Source: VGDP01 sp964530335
Lineage (GTDB): Bacteria; Pseudomonadota; Alphaproteobacteria; SP197
Assembly: GCA_964530335.1 (NCBI GenBank)
Contig: CAZGYG010000030.1
Coordinates: 1 to 31,357, forward strand
Direction of reading: 5' to 3'
DNA length: 31,357 bases
Shown here: in pieces, positions 23,502-30,472 of the stretch
How positions within the stretch are numbered: position 1 is the stretch's first letter
How the letters are laid out: each line of letters starts with the position of its first letter
The notes under the pieces: generated by a model
Database searches by the model: none
What the model was told of the DNA's origin: nothing
The model's input: the letters and a program-made list of their open reading frames with translations, nothing else
Position numbers and translations under genes: made by a program

Positions 23502-24493
23502 GCGGTACCGTCCCCGCCGGTCAGGTGGTTCGTGACGTAATCGGCGACGCCGCGCTCGACGTCGTGGAACGGTTCGGCGTAGCCCGCGCGGCGCAACCGT
23601 TCCAGGCGCGCCTCGGTGAAATACTGGTAGCGACCCTCGAGCGCCGGCGGCATCGGACGATAGACGATGTTCGGTTCGCGGCCGCAGGCGCGGAACAGGG
23701 CTCCGATCAGCTCGGCAAAGCTCTGGGCGCGACCGGTCCCGACGTTGAACAGGCCGTTGACGTGGGAGTTGTCCAGCAGCCACTGGACCACCCGCACACA
23801 GTCCTTGACGTAGACGAAGTCGCGCCGCTGACCGCCGTCGGGAATGCCCGGACGTCCCGAAGCGAACAGCATGACCGGCTCGCCCTGCGCCGCCGTTGCG
23901 AAGTTCTTGGTCACCACGCTTTGCATGTCGCCCTTGTGGCGCTCGTTCGGGCCGTAGACGTTGAAAAACCTGAGTCCCGCCCACTGCGCGGGCGCCGGCG
24001 CGCCGAGCGCGGCCAGCCGCGTGCAGCGCCAATCGACCACCAGCTTGCTCCAGCCGTAGGCGTTGAGCGGCTTGAGCCGGGCGAGCCCTTCGGGCGTCGG
24101 GTCGTCGTCGAAGCCGGCTTGGCCGTCGCCGTAGACCGCCGCCGAGGAGGCGTAGATCAGCCGCTTGCCGTGGGTTGCGCAGAACCGCCACAGCGCAAGG
24201 CTCGGCCGGATGTTGTCCTCGACGAAGCGGCCGACGTCGGTCTCGGTCGTCGAGCTCAGGGCGCCCATGTGGATCACGGCGTCGAGCGCGTTCTTCTCCC
24301 CTTCGAGCGTCTCGATCAGCCGGTCCGGGGCGACGATCCCGGCGATCTCGTGCCCGGCCAGGTTGCGCCAGCGCTCGTCGCGGCCCATGCGGTCGCACAC
24401 CAGCACGTCCACGTCGCCGCGCCGGGCGAGCGCGCCGACCAGGTTCGATCCGATGAATCCGGCCCCGCCGGTGACGACCACGAGCTTGCGCAC
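23498..24493 (-). CDS. hldD: ADP-L-glycero-D-manno-heptose 6-epimerase
   Basis: A 331-aa short-chain dehydrogenase-type epimerase that makes the heptose precursor for lipopolysaccharide inner core. NADP-binding TGGAGFIGSNLV (about 9-20), HMGALSSTTETD, catalytic Ser in SSAAVYGDG, and catalytic YGWSK are visible, followed by RFFNVYGPNERHKGDM and QRRDFVYVKDCVRVV. The GTG at 24493 is used because the Rossmann motif follows within 8 residues, as in the family; no strong RBS is seen. It heads the minus-strand operon hldD-lgt-methyltransferase-pgeF-DUF1989 and diverges from ubiK across 111 bases. Confidence 0.93.
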   Translation of the reverse strand: MRKLVVVTGGAGFIGSNLVGALARRGDVDVLVCDRMGRDERWRNLAGHEIAGIVAPDRLIETLEGEKNALDAVIHMGALSSTTETDVGRFVEDNIRPSLALWRFCATHGKRLIYASSAAVYGDGQAGFDDDPTPEGLARLKPLNAYGWSKLVVDWRCTRLAALGAPAPAQWAGLRFFNVYGPNERHKGDMQSVVTKNFATAAQGEPVMLFASGRPGIPDGGQRRDFVYVKDCVRVVQWLLDNSHVNGLFNVGTGRAQSFAELIGALFRACGREPNIVYRPMPPALEGRYQYFTEARLERLRRAGYAEPFHDVERGVADYVTNHLTGGDGTA

Positions 24494-24604
24494 GACCGGG
24501 GACGTTAGCGGTCGCACGCCGGGCGCGACAAGCCGAGCCGGTTGCGGCCGCGCCGCCGCCCGGCCATATATCGGTCGTGTCGCGGCGAACGGAGGTTCGA
24601 GCCC

Positions 24605-24898
24605 ATGCAGACCGACAACCGATTCCTCGACGATCTGGCCCGGCTGGCGGGCAGCGCGCTGAGCTCCGCCGGCGCGGTGCGCGGCGAGATCGAGGCACGC
24701 CTGCGTCAACGGCTGGAAGCCGTGCTCGTCGGCATGAACCTGGTGCCGCGCGACGAGTTCGATGCGGTCAAGGCGATGGCCGCCAAGGCGCGCACCGAGA
24801 ACGAACGGCTCGAACGCCGCCTGGCCGCGCTCGAGGCCAGGGTCGCGGGCAAGCCGGGTCGGGCGAAGCCCGCGGCGCCAAGGAAGCGTCGCGGCTGA
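24605..24898 (+). CDS. ubiK: UbiK/YqiC-family accessory factor (BMFP domain)
   Basis: A 97-aa protein of the UbiK/BMFP family, which forms a coiled-coil trimer, binds membrane lipids and assists ubiquinone biosynthesis in E. coli. Features are the N-terminal FLDDLARLAGSALSSAGAV amphipathic stretch, VPRDEFDAVKAMAAKARTENERLERRLAALEARV as a coiled coil, and a lysine-rich tail. ATG follows cggagg. The next gene starts 119 bases later, so ubiK may be its own unit. Confidence 0.88.
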   Translation: MQTDNRFLDDLARLAGSALSSAGAVRGEIEARLRQRLEAVLVGMNLVPRDEFDAVKAMAAKARTENERLERRLAALEARVAGKPGRAKPAAPRKRRG

Positions 24899-24928
24899 GG
24901 CCCGCTCGACCGGCGCCGACGATCGGCC

Positions 24929-24990
24929 TTGACGAGGCTGGCTACTTGTTCTTGAGTGCGACTGGGGTCGATGCCACAAGATGTGGCGTC
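24929..24990 (+). promoter_or_regulatory. possible promoter and inverted repeat before the ybjN-proC-tetR-csaA operon
   Basis: TTGACG (24929-24934) with a 17-base spacer and a weak TTGAGT (24952-24957) is followed by an inverted repeat, gatgccaca-aga-tgtggcgtc (24970-24990, 8 of 9 pairs). The dyad lies just past the expected start of transcription and could be an operator, perhaps for the TetR regulator encoded in the same operon. Assignment is tentative. Confidence 0.35.
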
Positions 24991-25017
24991 TCCGGTCACC
25001 CGGCCGGCGGAGGTGCG

Positions 25018-25521
25018 ATGGCGAGACTCGGTACCGAGCACGGCACCACCCGGATCCATCCCCTCGATACGGTCGAACGTTTCGTCTCGGGCCGTTCGCT
25101 GCCCTACGAGCGGGCCGGCGAAGACGAGATCGTGGCCACAGTGGATGGGCGCTGGTGCGCCTTCCGCCTGTGGTTCGCCTGGGAGCCGGAGCTCGACGCG
25201 CTGCTGTTCAGTTGCCTGTTCGACATGAAGCTGCCCAAGCCCAACCGCACGCCGGTCCACACGCTTCTGGCGCTGATCAACGAGCGCATGTGGGTCGGGC
25301 ATTTCGACATCTGGGGCGAGGAGGCGGCGCCGACCTACCGCCACGGCGTGCTGCTGTCGGGCGGGGCCACGCTGGGCGCCGAGCAGGTCGAGGACCTGAT
25401 CGACATCGCGATCAGCGAGTGCGAGCGGTTTTACCCGGCGTTCCAGTACGTTATCTGGGGCGGCCGGGCGCCCGATGACGCCATGCGCATGGCCATATTG
25501 GACCCCCAGGGCGAGGCGTGA
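25018..25521 (+). CDS. YbjN domain-containing protein
   Basis: A 167-aa soluble protein of the YbjN family. Segments such as EDEIVATVDGRWCAFRLWFAW, LPKPNRTPVHTLLALINERMWVGHFDIW, YRHGVLLSGGATLGAEQVEDLIDIAISECERFYPAFQYVIWGG are typical for alphaproteobacterial members, which often sit before proC. E. coli YbjN affects motility and stress phenotypes, but the mechanism is unknown. ATG at 25018 follows ggcggagg. Its stop overlaps the proC start (GTGA). Confidence 0.85.
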   Translation: MARLGTEHGTTRIHPLDTVERFVSGRSLPYERAGEDEIVATVDGRWCAFRLWFAWEPELDALLFSCLFDMKLPKPNRTPVHTLLALINERMWVGHFDIWGEEAAPTYRHGVLLSGGATLGAEQVEDLIDIAISECERFYPAFQYVIWGGRAPDDAMRMAILDPQGEA

Positions 25522-26342
25522 GCGCACAGACCCGCCCGATCGTCCTGGTCGGCTGCGGCAAGATGGGCGGGGCGCTGCTCGCCGGCTGGATCGGGCGCGG
25601 AGTCGTCGCCGAACGTCTGCGTGTCGTCGAGCCTGTCGTCGCGCTCGCCGAGGCCGCGCGTCGCGGCCATGCGGTTGTCGTCGTCGGCGCGCCCGACGCG
25701 CTCGAGCCAGGCCTCGACCCGGAAGTGGTCGTGATCGCGATCAAACCCCAGGTCGTGCCGGCGGCCGTGCCGGCGTACCGGCGGCTTGCCCGGCCAGGAA
25801 CCCTGTTCCTGTCGATCGCGGCGGGCAAGAGCATCGCCGGGTTCGAGCGGGTTCTAGGCGAAGGCACCGCCATCGCCCGCGCCATGCCCAACACCCCCGC
25901 GGCGATCGGGCGGGGCATCAGCGCCGTGGTCGCCAACCGCAACGTCACGCCGGCGCAGCGCGCGCTCTGCCAGGACCTGCTCGGCGCGGTCGGCGAGGTC
26001 GTGTGGCTCGACGACGAAGGGCTTATCGACGCGGTGACGGCGGTTTCGGGCGGCGGGCCCGCTTATGTCGCGCTTCTTGTCGAGGTGCTGGCGCGGGCCG
26101 GCGCCCGCTCCGGGCTGCCGCCCGATGTGTCGCTCCGGCTCGCCCGCGCGGCGGTGGCCGGGTCGGGCGAACTGATCCACCGCTCGCCCGAACCGGTCGA
26201 GACCCTGCGCCGCAACGTCACCAGCCCCGGCGGCACGACCGAGCAGGCGCTCGCCGTGCTGATGGCGGACGACGGCCTGCAACCGCTGTTCGACCGGGCG
26301 ATCGCCGCCGCCACCCGCCGGGGCCGCGAGCTGGCCGGGTAG
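25518..26342 (+). CDS. proC: pyrroline-5-carboxylate reductase
   Basis: A 274-aa NAD(P)H enzyme for the last step of proline synthesis. It starts with a Rossmann motif IVLVGCGKMGGALLAGW (8-24). Further family blocks are VVIAIKPQVVPAAV, SIAAGKSIAGFERVLG, the RAMPNTPAAIGRGISA motif, the SGGGPAYVALLVEVLARAG region, and the C-terminal signature RRNVTSPGGTTEQALAVL. The GTG start at 25518 overlaps the previous stop by four bases. Length is normal. Confidence 0.96.
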   Translation: MSAQTRPIVLVGCGKMGGALLAGWIGRGVVAERLRVVEPVVALAEAARRGHAVVVVGAPDALEPGLDPEVVVIAIKPQVVPAAVPAYRRLARPGTLFLSIAAGKSIAGFERVLGEGTAIARAMPNTPAAIGRGISAVVANRNVTPAQRALCQDLLGAVGEVVWLDDEGLIDAVTAVSGGGPAYVALLVEVLARAGARSGLPPDVSLRLARAAVAGSGELIHRSPEPVETLRRNVTSPGGTTEQALAVLMADDGLQPLFDRAIAAATRRGRELAG

Positions 26343-26378
26343 TTGGCAGCGGGCGCGCCGCGGCCTAAACTCGCCGCC

Positions 26379-27014
26379 ATGCCGCGCAAGCGCACGACCC
26401 GGCGCACGCCCAAAGAACCGCGCGAAGCCATCATCGACGCGGCGCTCGCGCTGGCCGCGCGCCAGGGCTTCGCCGACACCACGCTTGCCGACATCGCCGA
26501 CGAAGCGGGTTTGAGCCTGGCCGAGGTCCAGCGCCAGTTCGGCTCGAAAGCCGCGATCGTGACCGCGTTCGTCCGCCGCATCGACGCCGCCGTGGTCGCC
26601 GGCACGCCCGCTACGCTCGCGTCCGAGCCGCCGCGCGACCGGCTGTTCGACGTGCTCATGCGCCGGTTCGACGCGCTGGCCCCGCACAAGGCCGCGGTGC
26701 GCGCGCTCGTCCTGGCCGGGCTTTCCGACCCGGCCATGCTCGCCGCCGCCGCGTGCCGCACCGCTTGCGCCATGGCCTGGATGCTCGAGGCCGCGCGCAT
26801 CCCGACCGGGGGCTGGCGCGGGCGAGCGCGCGTCAAGGCGCTGACGCTCGGCTACGCCGGCGTGCTGCGCGCGTGGTTGCGCGACGACAGCGCTGACAAC
26901 GCCAAGACCATGGCCGCGCTCGACCGGCTGCTGCGCCGGGGCGAGGCGATGGAGCGCTGCCTGGCCGGTCTTTGCGCCATGCGGCGCAAGCCCGCGGCCG
27001 AAGCCACGGCGTGA
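26379..27014 (+). CDS. TetR-family transcriptional regulator
   Basis: A 211-aa regulator. The N-terminal DNA-binding domain reads REAIIDAALALAARQGFADTTLADIADEAGLSLAEVQRQFGSKAAIVTAFVRR (about 16-68), a standard TetR helix-turn-helix. The C-terminal half (RDRLFDVLMRRFDALAPHKAAVRAL, then AWMLEAARIPTGGW) resembles a class common in alphaproteobacteria with distant likeness to COQ9. ATG at 26379 comes 36 bases after proC. Its ligand is unknown; the dyad at 24970-24990 upstream of the operon is a candidate target. Stop overlaps csaA (GTGA). Confidence 0.88.
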   Translation: MPRKRTTRRTPKEPREAIIDAALALAARQGFADTTLADIADEAGLSLAEVQRQFGSKAAIVTAFVRRIDAAVVAGTPATLASEPPRDRLFDVLMRRFDALAPHKAAVRALVLAGLSDPAMLAAAACRTACAMAWMLEAARIPTGGWRGRARVKALTLGYAGVLRAWLRDDSADNAKTMAALDRLLRRGEAMERCLAGLCAMRRKPAAEATA

Positions 27015-27358
27015 GGCCCGAAACGCCGATAGCGATCGCCGACTTCGACAGGGTCGACGTGCGCGTCGGGACCGTCCGCGCGGCCGAAGCCTTCCCCGAG
27101 GCGCGCAAGCCGGCCTACAAGCTGACCGTCGACTTCGGAGCGGAACTCGGCACGCGCCGGGCCTCGGCCCAGCTCACGGCGCACTACCGGCCCGAGGACC
27201 TAGTCGGGCGGCAGGTTCTGGCGGTGATCAACTTCCCGCCGCGCCAGATCGGGCATTTCCGCTCGGAGGTGCTGGTGCTGGGGGTGCCCGACGGCACGGG
27301 CGGCGTGGTGCTGATTGCGCCTGAGCGCCCGGTGCCCGACGGCGGCCGGCTGTTCTGA
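27011..27358 (+). CDS. csaA: CsaA-type tRNA-binding domain protein
   Basis: A 115-aa OB-fold protein of the CsaA family, a homodimer described as an export-related chaperone and able to bind tRNA. Typical blocks: IADFDRVDVRVGTVRAAEAFPEARKPAYKLTVDFG, QLTAHYRPEDLVGRQVLAVINFPPRQIGHFRSEVLVLG, and PERPVPDGGRLF at the end. GTG start overlaps the TetR stop by four bases. It ends 7 bases from the convergent exporter gene. Confidence 0.92.
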   Translation: MRPETPIAIADFDRVDVRVGTVRAAEAFPEARKPAYKLTVDFGAELGTRRASAQLTAHYRPEDLVGRQVLAVINFPPRQIGHFRSEVLVLGVPDGTGGVVLIAPERPVPDGGRLF

Positions 27359-27365
27359 GCGATCC

Positions 27366-27983
27366 TTAGCGCCGGGTGAGGGCGGTCACGAGCCCGGCGC
27401 CGATCAGGAACCCGGCGCCGAGGCGGTTGAGCAGCTTGAGCAACGCCGGCCGGGCCAAACGCTGGCGCAGCGTGCCGGCGAACGCGACCCAGGCGACGAC
27501 GTTGAGCGCCGCCAGCCCGACGAAGGTGGCGACGAGCACCACGAGCTGGGGCATCAACGGCGCCTCGGCCCGGATGAACTGCGGCACGAAGGCGATGAAG
27601 AAGACGATGCCCTTGGGATTGAGCGCGGTCACCCAGTAGGCGGTCAGGAACATGGCGCGGGCGGTGCGGGGCGCTACGGCTCCCGCGACGGGGATGCCGA
27701 CGGGCGCCCGCCACAGCTGGACGCCGAGCCACACCAGATAGAGCGCACCCACGAGCTTGAGCGCGGTGAACAGCGCCGCCGAGGCGGCGAGCACGGCGCC
27801 GGCGCCGGCCAGCGAGGCGGTCATGGCCGTGAGATCGCCGAGCGCGACCCCGGGTACGGTGGCGAAGCCGCTCGACCGGCCGCGGGCCAGCGCGTAGCTG
27901 ACCACCAGCGTCACGGTCGGCCCCGGAATGGCGAGGAGAACCGCGCTGGCCGCCGCGAACGCGAGCCAGGTCTCGAGCGTCAT
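27366..27983 (-). CDS. LysE/RhtB-family amino acid exporter
   Basis: A 205-aa inner-membrane protein with about six hydrophobic segments. The N-terminal AIPGPTVTLVVSYALARGRSSGFATVPGVALGD and mid-protein YLVWLGVQLWR and TALNPKGIVFFIAFVPQFI are signature stretches of the LysE/RhtB family, which exports amino acids or homoserine lactones. ATG at 27983 follows ccgaggcc. It lies 13 bases after the Fic gene on the same strand, so the two are probably co-transcribed. Substrate is not predictable. Confidence 0.92.
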   Translation of the reverse strand: MTLETWLAFAAASAVLLAIPGPTVTLVVSYALARGRSSGFATVPGVALGDLTAMTASLAGAGAVLAASAALFTALKLVGALYLVWLGVQLWRAPVGIPVAGAVAPRTARAMFLTAYWVTALNPKGIVFFIAFVPQFIRAEAPLMPQLVVLVATFVGLAALNVVAWVAFAGTLRQRLARPALLKLLNRLGAGFLIGAGLVTALTRR

Positions 27984-27996
27984 GGCCGGGCCTCGG

Positions 27997-29400
27997 TCAT
28001 GGTCGGGGCGGCTTCTCTGACCAAACGTGCCACCACGCCTGGAACGCGGCCGGCGTGATCGGGTAGCGCGCGAAATTCCCTTCGTGGAGGCCGAGAAGCT
28101 CGCCTTCGGCGAGCTCCCGGAACCGCTCGCGCGCGGCCTCCTCGATGTTCTCGCGCGCCCAGGTTGCGATACGCGCCGCCGCCGCCGCCCGGCCCATGCC
28201 CCGCGTGACAATCTCCGCGACGACGCCGCGCAGGGCGCTCCGGTAGCGCAGACGGAATGGATCCGGCTCCCCGAGCGACTGCCTGATGGCGGCGTAGCGT
28301 TCCACGGAGCGCTCGTACGCCCACAGGTACACGTCGCGCAGAAGCTCGACCTGGTTCAGCTCGTAAACGCCGAGGATGGCGTCGGTGTACGCCGAGCGGG
28401 GAACCTCGGTGAAGGAAAGCGGCGAGAGGTTGCCCTTGATGAGCGGGATGTTCGCCGCGAGCCGCGACACCCGCTTGTTCACGTCGTCGAAGGGCTGGAG
28501 GTACGGCAAGTGGACCATGACGAAGAAGGATTGCTCGAACGGGTCCGCGATGGCCGCGGCCGTCGCGAGAACCTGGTCGAAACACTCCTCGATGAGCTGC
28601 GGCACCTCAAGGGGGTGAAAGACCGATCCCTCGATGCCGACGGCCATGCGCCGGAGCCGGCCGGCCGCCCCAGCGTCGCCAAGCAGGTCGTTGGCCAGGA
28701 TCGCGTGCAGGTTCAGGATCGTGTAGCGGTTGAAGCCGATGTCCTCGGCGGCGCCGACAAGGAACTCGATCGCGTCCTTGTGGTTGAGGATCATCCGGGC
28801 TTCGAGTTGGTGCCGGCCTTCGGCCTCGTGGCCGAATTCGATCAGGCGCCTGGTGTCGAGCAACGAGTAGGTGTTGCCTTCAAGGCGGCTCGAGTTCCAC
28901 GACAGGTCGATGAGAAGGCGTGACAGGACCTGGCGCGCGAAGGTTCCCGCCGGCTGCGCGGCCATGGGCGGTGTGCCGAGCTTGCGCAGACGCGCGCGAT
29001 CCGCCGGGGTGAGGTAGGCGGTGACGTTGGGGCGGTAGGCGTCGAGGAACCCTCGGTCGTGGCCGACCGGCTTGCGGGCCTCGGCCGGCCGGCGGAGATA
29101 GGCGCGGACCTCGATGCCACCTTGCGAAAGCGGCACGGTTGCTTCGATCGGTTGTCCGCGCTCCGGCGTGGCGGCGCGGTCGCCGGGTGCCGAAGGGAGC
29201 CGGTACTTGGCCCAGCGCCCCTTCCCCTCCTTGACGAGCCGGTCGTGGTCCGCAAGGTGCTTGAGCCGGTATTGCAGGGTGCGGTACGGAAGCTCGTAGG
29301 TCAGGGCGCGCGCGATCTCCTGGGCCGTTACGCCGTTGGGTTGGCCCCGGACGGTTTGCTCGATTGCCTTCAACTCGTCCTCGGGTATGCGTTTCGCCAT
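27997..29400 (-). CDS. winged-helix Fic-domain protein with degenerate catalytic motif
   Basis: A 467-aa protein. Residues 1-70 look like a DNA-binding winged helix (VTAQEIARALTYELPYRTLQYRLKHLADHDRLVKEG). A Fic domain follows, with an inhibitory-helix motif SSRLEG (170-175, pattern S-x3-E-G) before it. Active Fic AMP-transferases have H-P-F-x-D/E-G-N-G-R-x2-R. Here the motif is QPFDDVNKRVSR (302-313): the catalytic histidine is Gln302 and both glycines are replaced (Val307, Lys309), while Pro, Phe, Asp, Asn and both Arg remain. AMP transfer is therefore doubtful; nucleotide binding may persist. Start is ATG at 29400. The upstream region holds a good promoter covered by GCGCAA repeats, so the protein probably binds there and controls itself. 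Confidence 0.85.
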   Translation of the reverse strand: MAKRIPEDELKAIEQTVRGQPNGVTAQEIARALTYELPYRTLQYRLKHLADHDRLVKEGKGRWAKYRLPSAPGDRAATPERGQPIEATVPLSQGGIEVRAYLRRPAEARKPVGHDRGFLDAYRPNVTAYLTPADRARLRKLGTPPMAAQPAGTFARQVLSRLLIDLSWNSSRLEGNTYSLLDTRRLIEFGHEAEGRHQLEARMILNHKDAIEFLVGAAEDIGFNRYTILNLHAILANDLLGDAGAAGRLRRMAVGIEGSVFHPLEVPQLIEECFDQVLATAAAIADPFEQSFFVMVHLPYLQPFDDVNKRVSRLAANIPLIKGNLSPLSFTEVPRSAYTDAILGVYELNQVELLRDVYLWAYERSVERYAAIRQSLGEPDPFRLRYRSALRGVVAEIVTRGMGRAAAAARIATWARENIEEAARERFRELAEGELLGLHEGNFARYPITPAAFQAWWHVWSEKPPRP

Positions 29401-29410
29401 GGGCCAGCCC

Positions 29411-29533
29411 TTAATTGCGCTTATAAGCTACGCGCAATTAAATCTCATCTATGCGCAACTTTCAAGTCTATGCGCAACTATATAGTTGCGCGTAGGATCG
29501 CATGGTTGCGCGAAGCCTTCTATGCGCAACCAT
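29411..29533. repeat. array of seven GCGCAA/TTGCGC half-sites, probable Fic-regulator operators
   Basis: Three perfect dyads are present. IR1 is ttaattgcgc / gcgcaattaa (29411-29420, 29432-29441, 11-base spacer). IR2 is the 20-base palindrome gcgcaactatatagttgcgc (29472-29491). IR3 is atggttgcgc / gcgcaaccat (29502-29511, 29524-29533, 12-base spacer). A lone half-site sits at 29453-29458. The string ctatgcgcaact occurs directly repeated at 29449 and 29468. Successive GCGC cores lie 15-21 bases apart. Confidence 0.85.
29437..29465 (-). promoter_or_regulatory. promoter for the winged-helix Fic gene
   Basis: On the minus strand TTGAAA (29465-29460), a 17-base spacer and TTTAAT (29442-29437) match the sigma70 consensus at five of six bases each. 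Transcription should begin near 29430, 30 bases before the ATG. IR1 covers the -10 and start, the lone half-site lies in the spacer, and IR2 lies just upstream of the -35. Confidence 0.7.
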
Positions 29534-29609
29534 CGAGCCTCCCGCCGACCGTGATTGCCGCGGCGCAACCGCCGCGATCCGCCGCAAGGGCGCGGGATCG
29601 CCGGCCGCG

Positions 29610-29638
29610 TTGACAGTCCACCCGGGCAAGCCTTAGCC
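29610..29638 (+). promoter_or_regulatory. promoter for etfB-etfA
   Basis: TTGACA (29610-29615), a 17-base spacer and TTAGCC (29633-29638) precede etfB. A small dyad ttcgca-ct-tgcgaa (29639-29652) covers the expected start of transcription and may be an operator. Confidence 0.55.
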
Positions 29639-29674
29639 TTCGCACTTGCGAAATGACCCGGCGGGGCGCGTTCG

Positions 29675-29697
29675 GCCCGGCGGCCGGGCTCGTTTTT
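29675..29697 (+). terminator. terminator-like hairpin in the etfB leader
   Basis: GCCCGG (29675-29680), loop cgg, CCGGGC (29684-29689), then tcg and five T (29693-29697). It lies between the promoter and the etfB ATG at 29723, so it could act as an attenuator rather than an end-of-gene terminator. Confidence 0.4.
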
Positions 29698-29722
29698 CCA
29701 TCATACGGGCATCGGGTCGGGC

Positions 29723-30472
29723 ATGAAGGTCCTCGTCGCCTGCAAGCGGGTCATCGACTACAACGTCAAGGTGCGGGTCAAGGCGGACCAATCGGGCGTC
29801 GACCTGCAAAACGTCAAGATGTCGATGAACCCGTTCGACGAGATCGCCGTCGAACAGGCGATCCGCCTGAAGGAGGCGGGCAAGGTCTCCGAGATCGTCG
29901 CCGTCAGCCTCGGCGCCGAGCAGTGCCAGGAAACCTTGCGCACAGCGCTGGCCATGGGCGCCGACCGGGCGATCCACGTGCAGCACGACGGCGAGCTCGA
30001 GCCGCTCGTGGTGGCCAAGCTGCTGAAGGCCGTGATCGCGGCCGAGCAGCCCGGGCTCGTGCTGCTCGGCAAGCAGGCGATCGACGACGATTGCAACCAG
30101 ACCGGCCAGATGCTGGCGGGGCTCCTGGGCTGGGCGCAAGCCACGTTCGTCTCGCGGCTTTCGCTCGACGGCGACAAGGCGGCGGCGGCGCGCGAGGTCG
30201 ACGGCGGCATCCAGAACGTGACGCTCAAGATGCCGGCGGTCGTGACCGTGGACCTTCGGCTCAACGAGCCGCGCTACGCCTCGCTTCCCAACATCATGAA
30301 GGCGCGCAAGAAGCCGATCGAGAAGAAGACCCCGGCCGAGCTGGGAGTCGACCCGGCGCCGCGCCTCAAGATCGTCAAGGTGGTCGAGCCGGCCAAGCGC
30401 AAGGCGGGCGTCAAGGTCGACGGCATCGCCGACCTTGTGACGAAATTGAAGGACGAGGCGGGGGTCATCTGA
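29723..30472 (+). CDS. etfB: electron transfer flavoprotein beta subunit
   Basis: A 249-aa group I ETF beta subunit, which with EtfA carries electrons from acyl-CoA and other flavin dehydrogenases to ETF:quinone oxidoreductase. Typical blocks are MKVLVACKRVIDYNVKVRVK, MNPFDEIAVEQAIRLKE, LLGKQAIDDDCNQTGQMLAGLLGW, and the ETF-beta signature region VTVDLRLNEPRYASLPNIMKARKKPI. It retains the AMP-binding VSLG segment. The TGA stop overlaps the etfA ATG by one base. In the N-methylglutamate context ETF can also accept electrons from methylated-amine dehydrogenases, but the link is only proximity at 18 kb. Confidence 0.96.
   Translation: MKVLVACKRVIDYNVKVRVKADQSGVDLQNVKMSMNPFDEIAVEQAIRLKEAGKVSEIVAVSLGAEQCQETLRTALAMGADRAIHVQHDGELEPLVVAKLLKAVIAAEQPGLVLLGKQAIDDDCNQTGQMLAGLLGWAQATFVSRLSLDGDKAAAAREVDGGIQNVTLKMPAVVTVDLRLNEPRYASLPNIMKARKKPIEKKTPAELGVDPAPRLKIVKVVEPAKRKAGVKVDGIADLVTKLKDEAGVI

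Larger units (their letters stand above)
29401..29722. other. divergent intergenic region, fic / etfB
   Basis: This 322-base gap contains no gene. The left half (29411-29533) is AT-richer and holds the fic promoter with repeated GCGCAA sites. The right half holds the etfB promoter and a terminator-like hairpin. About 75 bases between (29534-29609) show no clear signal. Confidence 0.7.

Noticed and set aside
22704..24698. Apparent 664-aa fusion of an unknown domain to Lgt
   Set aside because: The upstream part is the shadow frame of hldD. Only the segment after the TTG at 23501 reads as Lgt.
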